Shown here: positions 61,911 to 64,000 of the stretch, one piece after another
Numbering within the stretch: the stretch's first letter is position 1
Layout: each line of letters starts with the position of its first letter
NCBI RefSeq assembly: GCF_004310325.1
Contig: NZ_SIRT01000001.1
Location: 248,001 to 312,000, forward strand
DNA from: Hyunsoonleella flava
GTDB lineage: Bacteria > Bacteroidota > Bacteroidia > Flavobacteriales > Flavobacteriaceae
DNA length: 64,000 bases
Direction of reading: 5' to 3'
The notes under the pieces: model-generated
Database searches by the model: none
What the model was told of the DNA's origin: nothing
What the model saw: only the letters and a program-made list of their open reading frames with translations
Position numbers and translations under genes: made by a program

Positions 61911-64000
61911 ATGAAGAAAAATTTTGACCTTAAAAAAATCATAAATACATATTTAAAGCATTGGAAATGGTTTGTTTTAAGCGGCATAATGTTCATTGCA
62001 CTTGCCTTTTTTAAATTAAGGTATACTGCTCCAGAATACAATGCTTATGCGAAAATTATGCTTGTAGATGATAACGGTGTATCTAATCCCGCTGAAGAAG
62101 TTCTCCAAGATTTAGGTAAGATACCAAATAAAGACAGTAAAAAAGTTGAAGATGAGATTGAGGTACTGAAGTCAAGAAAAATAATGGAGGGTGTTGTAAA
62201 GCGTTTAGGTTTAAACAAAGCATTCTTTGCACAAGGACGTATACATAATACTGAATATTTCCCTATATATAAAGCTCCACTAAAAATTAGTTTTCTTGAA
62301 TCTGACACATTAGTTAATTCATCTAGTTTAGATTTTAGCCTTAATGTTATTTCTGAAACAGAATTTGATATTATTTATTTAGTAGATCAACAGGAGATAA
62401 ATAAGAAAGGGTATTTTGGAAAAAATGTGAGTTCACCGATAGGAGAAATTTTGATAACTCCAAATGCAAATAATTTAACTAGTTTAATTAATCAAATTTT
62501 CTATTTTCGTTTAAGGCCTGTTAATAGTGTTGCAGAAGCCTATAGAAACTCTGTAGAGATAAAGCAAGCTTCTGAATTTTCAATGGTTTTAAATTTATCC
62601 CTTAATGACAGGGTAGTTGAAAAGGCCAAAGCAGTCTTAGATACGTTGGTAGATGAGTACAACTTAACTTCAATTGAGGAGAAAAGTGCGAAATCTAATA
62701 ATACAGCCGAGTTTATCAATAAAAGGATTAATTTGATAGCTTCTGATTTGGGTGAAGTTGATGATGAAATAGAACAATTTAAAACAGGCAATAAGCTAAC
62801 CGATATTTCGTCAGAAGCTAGTCTTTACTTACAATCTAATGCTCAAACAGAACAAAGTTTGGCCGTAGCACGTACGGAATATAGCAAAATCAATTTCATG
62901 AAGAATCAACTTGATGTAGACTCTTTTGAAAGAATTCCAGGTAATATTGGTCTAGCAAATGGATCTCTTAACACTATAGCTTCAAAATATAATGAACTTT
63001 TGGATAATCGTAATAGACTTTTAAAAAGTTCAAATGAAAAAAACCCCATAATCGTTAATCTAGATCAGCAACTAATTGCATTAAAAAGCAGTCTACAAAA
63101 TGGATTGAATAATTCAGCTGAAACTGTTGCTCTTCAAATTAAAAGCCTTGAAAACCAGTCTTCTAAGCTAAATTCAAAAATATATGCAGTACCAGGTCAA
63201 GTTAGAAAATCAAGAGATATTGAGCGAGAGCAAGGTATAAAAGAATCATTATACCTTTATCTTTTGCAAAAACGTGAAGAAGCAACTATTTCACTTATAT
63301 CTACTTCACCCAACGCCAAAATAGTTGACTCTGCTCATTCAACATATTTAGCCGTATCTCCCAACCCGACTATTACTTATTTCACCTTTTTTATCTTAGG
63401 TTTAGGTGTGCCTTTTGGTATTGTATATTTAAGGGATTTATTAGATAACAAAATTCATAATAAAGAAGATTTACAAAGAGAATTTAATAATATAAGTATA
63501 TTAGGTGAAATACCAAAATTAAATAGAGGTGATAGGGGGTTAATTAAAAAAAACGATCGTTCAATTCTTTCCGAATCTTTCAGGATAATTAGGACCAATG
63601 CGGATTATATTAGAAAAGGTAGAAATGTTAAGGATTATGATAACGTAATTTTTGTGACGTCAACAATTAACGGTGAGGGAAAATCCTTTTGCAGTATGAA
63701 TACAGCATTAACCATTGCAAATACTGGTAAAAAGGTGTTATTAGTGGGTGCAGATATACGGAATCCACAAATATTTCCGGCTATAAAAGACGTGACTAAA
63801 AATAAAAATCAAAAAAATGGTCTTACTGAGTTTTTAGTAGATAGTTCTATAACTACTAATCAAGTAATAAATAGCTATAAAATTAACGAAATAGAAATAG
63901 ACGTTTTATTATCTGGTAAAGTACCACCTAACCCTGCAGAATTGTTGATGTCTGATCGTATCAAGGAATTATTTGATATTGTATCTAATGAGTATGATTA
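61911..64000 (+). CDS. Chain-length regulator/tyrosine autokinase (Wzc-like), partial
   Basis: Starts at ATG 61911 (MKKNFDLKKIINTYLKHWKW) and runs off the right edge after about 696 codons. One N-terminal membrane helix (about residue 20-36), a long coiled-coil periplasmic part, a second helix near 485-505 (SPNPTITYFTFFILGLG, GVPFGIVYL) and a cytoplasmic BY-kinase domain: Walker A TSTINGEGKSFCSMNTALTI and A' LLVGADIRNPQ. In the usual motif a Pro replaces the Asn before GEGKS. The Walker B and Tyr tail lie beyond the window. Confidence 0.93.
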   Translation, partial: MKKNFDLKKIINTYLKHWKWFVLSGIMFIALAFFKLRYTAPEYNAYAKIMLVDDNGVSNPAEEVLQDLGKIPNKDSKKVEDEIEVLKSRKIMEGVVKRLGLNKAFFAQGRIHNTEYFPIYKAPLKISFLESDTLVNSSSLDFSLNVISETEFDIIYLVDQQEINKKGYFGKNVSSPIGEILITPNANNLTSLINQIFYFRLRPVNSVAEAYRNSVEIKQASEFSMVLNLSLNDRVVEKAKAVLDTLVDEYNLTSIEEKSAKSNNTAEFINKRINLIASDLGEVDDEIEQFKTGNKLTDISSEASLYLQSNAQTEQSLAVARTEYSKINFMKNQLDVDSFERIPGNIGLANGSLNTIASKYNELLDNRNRLLKSSNEKNPIIVNLDQQLIALKSSLQNGLNNSAETVALQIKSLENQSSKLNSKIYAVPGQVRKSRDIEREQGIKESLYLYLLQKREEATISLISTSPNAKIVDSAHSTYLAVSPNPTITYFTFFILGLGVPFGIVYLRDLLDNKIHNKEDLQREFNNISILGEIPKLNRGDRGLIKKNDRSILSESFRIIRTNADYIRKGRNVKDYDNVIFVTSTINGEGKSFCSMNTALTIANTGKKVLLVGADIRNPQIFPAIKDVTKNKNQKNGLTEFLVDSSITTNQVINSYKINEIEIDVLLSGKVPPNPAELLMSDRIKELFDIVSNEYD

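Noticed and set aside
1-64000. CRISPR arrays, tRNA or rRNA genes, prophage or conjugation genes
   Set aside because: No repeat-spacer pattern, no cloverleaf-like tRNA end and no phage or transfer genes were recognised on either strand by reading.

Overview
This window looks like a low-GC flavobacterial chromosome (Bacteroidota, probably Flavobacteriaceae). Evidence: several upstream regions carry the Bacteroidota sigma-A -7 motif TAnnTTTG, sometimes with TTTG or TTG 16-21 bp further upstream; Shine-Dalgarno sites are scarce; lipoboxes are of the SC type; and the housekeeping genes (endonuclease III without iron-sulfur cysteines, Bcp peroxiredoxin, small lipoproteins) read like flavobacterial ones. 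The genus cannot be told from the sequence alone.

Positions 1-9240 are ordinary chromosome: the N-terminal part of uvrA (runs off the left edge), a sigma-70/ECF-type factor followed by a 48-residue protein, nth and bcp (divergent), a conserved protein of unknown function, a metallo-beta-lactamase-fold hydrolase, small conserved proteins, an XRE regulator, an M14-type carboxypeptidase and an Lrp/AsnC regulator. The XRE and M14 promoters share an identical inverted-repeat site.

From 9424 to the right edge the window is essentially one large surface/exopolysaccharide region of about 54 kb. Subregions: (1) 9424-15916, an MBOAT O-acyltransferase, an SGNH protein and three FemAB/GNAT-fold transferases; (2) 16460-19848, two PglC-like phosphoglycosyl transferases flanking an aldo/keto reductase and an NTF2-like protein; (3) 20018-22825, SDR, SMP-30-like lactonase and GT2; (4) 22973-25683, a CDP-6-deoxyhexose set (rfbF, rfbG, reductase) without the 3-dehydrase needed for a 3,6-dideoxy sugar; (5) 26175-28270, ATP-grasp ligase plus SDR; (6) 28449-52236, about 24 kb entirely on the minus strand: GT4 glycosyltransferases alternating with three glutamine-dependent AsnB-type amidotransferases, two left-handed beta-helix acyltransferases, Wzy-type polymerase, MurJ-type flippase, EptA-like transferase with DgkA, SGNH/MBOAT pair, and UDP-uronate enzymes; (7) 52670-54517, a secreted lipoprotein polysaccharide lyase; (8) 55065-57389, another MBOAT/SGNH pair; (9) 57959-64000, DegT aminotransferase, PglF/WbpM-like dehydratase, Wza-like export lipoprotein and a Wzc-like tyrosine kinase cut by the right edge.

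Together the genes encode a Wzx/Wzy/Wza/Wzc-type pathway. Precursors predicted are UDP-GlcA, UDP-GalA, UDP-GalNAcA (or GlcNAcA), a CDP-6-deoxyhexose and a UDP-4-amino-4,6-dideoxy-HexNAc. The most striking inference is that three uronic acid precursors coexist with three AsnB-type amidotransferases interleaved with glycosyltransferases, which suggests a multiply uronamidated, acylated and possibly phospho-decorated polysaccharide. Decayed genes (a GT4 remnant at 39930-40199 and fragments at 14407-14845) show that the locus has been turning over.
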